Below, one piece after another: positions 62,595-64,000 of a stretch of 64,000 nt of DNA. The stretch is taken from positions 62,001 through 126,000 of the forward strand of contig MPCU01000006.1 in NCBI GenBank assembly GCA_001874305.1, written 5' to 3'. The position numbers and the translations under genes were made by a program. The notes below the pieces were generated by a model, which saw nothing but the letters and a program-made list of their open reading frames with translations, did no database searches and was not told where the DNA came from. Each line of letters starts with the position of its first letter. Positions within the stretch are counted from its first letter, which is position 1. The stretch comes from Bacteriovorax sp. MedPE-SWde (lineage in GTDB: Bacteria; Bdellovibrionota; Bacteriovoracia; Bacteriovoracales; Bacteriovoracaceae).

Positions 62595-63535
62595 AGATAA
62601 CGATCTCTGTTTACAATATTGAGAACCTCTTCATCCAAAAGGCCAACCCTGATCTTCCTCCCTTTACGCCTTACAAGTCAGATAAGAAACTTGAGCAGCT
62701 AAAGAAAGTTTTTGAAGATATCGATGCTGACATTTATGCCCTAAGTGAAGTTGGTGGACTTGATAGTCTCACCTACTTTAACAATGAGTATCTCAACAGT
62801 GAATATGTACCAGCACTAATAAAAGGAAACTCTGATAGAGGAATAGAAATTGGATTTCTTGTAAAAAAAGGTCTTGAACTTCGATACGCTCAGTATACTT
62901 ATAAGAACCATCCCATTGACTTTAATTATCCACATGAGCTTAACTGGCTTAAAGAGGACCCAAAGAGTTCGCTACCAACATACTATATGAGTCGTGATCT
63001 TAGTGAGCTTCAGATATTTCACAAGGCCGATACAAATAAAGAAAATCCTCTCGCGATACTATTTAATGTCCACCTCAAGTCCCAAAGAGATCCAGAGGGA
63101 ATTGATCCCAGAAGTAAAAAGAGAAGACAAGCGGAGCTAGAGTTTACACTTAAGAGTTACTATAAAACTCAAGAAGCACACCCTCATATTCCAATTCTCA
63201 TCTGTGGGGACTTTAATGGAAATGCCTCAGATCTAAAAACAGATGAAGAGTTTAAAAAAATATATTCTCACTACCACCTAAGAGATGTTCTAAGTATTGC
63301 AGACCTTCCCCACGACAGAAGACCAACCTACTTTCTCTTTAATGGTCAGAGTAAACTACCAATTCAGCTCGACTATGCTTTTATTGATGAAAAGAAAGTT
63401 CACCTTATTGAGGATATTGCGATATATCGCTACAAGAACGATCTAGGAAACCCAAAGCATCTTCCAAGAACTAAATATGATGTATGGAATAATCCTTCTG
63501 ATCACTATCCCATTGTTTTCACATTAGAAATATAA
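62591..63535 (+). CDS. Endonuclease/exonuclease/phosphatase (DNase I-like) family protein
   Basis: A 314-residue EEP-fold protein without signal peptide. Active-site motifs: SVYNIENLF, the metal Glu in LSEVGG, FNVHLKSQRD, CGDFNGN and the C-terminal SDHYPI with catalytic His. Members cleave DNA, RNA or phosphoesters; the substrate is not clear. The start is GTG, overlapping the upstream stop, with GGAG 6 bases before it. Confidence 0.88.
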   Translation: MKITISVYNIENLFIQKANPDLPPFTPYKSDKKLEQLKKVFEDIDADIYALSEVGGLDSLTYFNNEYLNSEYVPALIKGNSDRGIEIGFLVKKGLELRYAQYTYKNHPIDFNYPHELNWLKEDPKSSLPTYYMSRDLSELQIFHKADTNKENPLAILFNVHLKSQRDPEGIDPRSKKRRQAELEFTLKSYYKTQEAHPHIPILICGDFNGNASDLKTDEEFKKIYSHYHLRDVLSIADLPHDRRPTYFLFNGQSKLPIQLDYAFIDEKKVHLIEDIAIYRYKNDLGNPKHLPRTKYDVWNNPSDHYPIVFTLEI

Positions 63536-63552
63536 TGCGCACGGGGTCAAGT

Positions 63553-63580
63553 TTGACGACCCATGTCTATCTTTGATAAA
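63553..63580 (+). promoter_or_regulatory. Candidate promoter of the subtilase gene
   Basis: TTGACG (63553-63558), 16 bases, then GATAAA (63575-63580), about 25 bases before the ATG. Confidence 0.4.
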
Positions 63581-63605
63581 AATGACCTCTACTCGAGGGG
63601 AAAAC

Positions 63606-64000
63606 ATGTTCAAAACGCTATTTGCATTGATTCAATTAACTCTAGCTCAAGCAGTCCTAGCATCTTCAACTGTTGCCATACTAGATAATCAAATAGACTA
63701 CACACACTTTAAGCTCGCTGATCATCTCTGGGCCAATAAAAATGAAGTTCTCAACGAAATAGACGACGACAATAATGGATTTGTTGATGATATTAATGGT
63801 TGGAGTTTCATCGATAATTCAAATAAGTTATTTAACTTTTCCGACTATGGAAAATTTCCATCAGAAGTCTACCGCTACTATGAAATTAGAGCGAAGAAGT
63901 ATCTTGGAACAATCACTGACGAAGAAAAAGATTGGTATAATACAATTAGAAAAGATGAAGAGTTCAAGGTTCTAAGAAAGAAGTTTTCAAAATTTGCCCA
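63606..64000 (+). CDS. Exported subtilase (S8), N-terminal part (runs off the right edge)
   Basis: The first 131 codons. A signal peptide (MFKTLFALIQLTLAQAVLA) is followed directly by a subtilisin-type Asp box, VAILDNQIDYTH, with no obvious propeptide, then EIDDDNNGFVDDINGWSFID, the calcium-loop-like block usual in bacterial subtilases. The His box (HGTHVAG) expected soon after is replaced so far by a charged about 65-residue stretch, so the family insertion is long or the enzyme is atypical. GAGGGG precedes the start. Confidence 0.78.
   Translation, partial: MFKTLFALIQLTLAQAVLASSTVAILDNQIDYTHFKLADHLWANKNEVLNEIDDDNNGFVDDINGWSFIDNSNKLFNFSDYGKFPSEVYRYYEIRAKKYLGTITDEEKDWYNTIRKDEEFKVLRKKFSKFA

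Overview
The window is AT-rich chromosomal DNA (by eye about one third GC) from a Gram-negative, motile bacterium. Lipoproteins, many Sec-exported proteins, a TatA subunit, an mtEFG1-like EF-G, a cdaA-cdaR-glmM block, stand-alone receiver proteins, a chemoreceptor and several secreted peptidases together suggest Bdellovibrionota, most likely a Bacteriovorax/Halobacteriovorax-type predator. That placement is inference from gene content. No rRNA, tRNA, CRISPR array, phage or insertion sequence was recognised.

Layout. 0-4 kb: start of an EF-G gene, then a cell-wall carboxypeptidase, an exported phosphatase and an ankyrin protein, followed by a gene-free stretch that folds like a structured RNA. 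4.2-14.4 kb: membrane histidine kinase; an iscR-like/iscS pair; tsaE, pdxJ, glmM, cdaR and cdaA reading leftward; a YjbQ protein; a SpoIID-domain protein; a receiver protein that apparently starts at ATT. 14.5-24.8 kb: a PilZ-GAF-AAA+-Fis regulator with damaged sigma-54 motifs; polyamine genes (a eukaryotic-type AdoMet decarboxylase, spermidine synthase, arginine decarboxylase) mixed with an EVE protein, a nitroreductase and a chemoreceptor-hemerythrin fusion; a secreted M14 peptidase. 24.9-29.9 kb: ATP-grasp ligase, bfd-bfr iron storage, an unusual ferrochelatase-MFS fusion, queF, tatA. 29.9-39.7 kb: receiver proteins, rpsP-khpA, ffh, TatD, two dihydrouridine synthases, a MerC-like protein, an exported trypsin-like protease and an Hpt-receiver protein. 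39.9-47.3 kb: two very large exported proteins. 47.3-50.7 kb: ccsA-nrfH-nrfA for nitrite ammonification, with FNR-like boxes. 51.4-64 kb: mainly exported proteins, including a Tat-exported DUF1501-like/cytochrome operon, a GNAT-HDAC pair, a metzincin-like protease, a 212-bp imperfect palindrome and the start of a subtilase.

The strongest unexplained pattern is a recurring promoter of the sigma-28 (FliA) form, TAAA-N16-CCGAT, in front of six unrelated genes: a PilZ/GAF regulator, a small membrane protein, an Hpt-receiver protein and three large or exported proteins. This suggests a motility-stage (in a predator, attack-phase) regulon scattered over the window. Other highlights are the ferrochelatase-MFS fusion, the eukaryotic-type AdoMet decarboxylase, an IscR-like regulator without cluster cysteines, the ATT-started receiver and the two structured non-coding segments at 3.9 and 60.5 kb.
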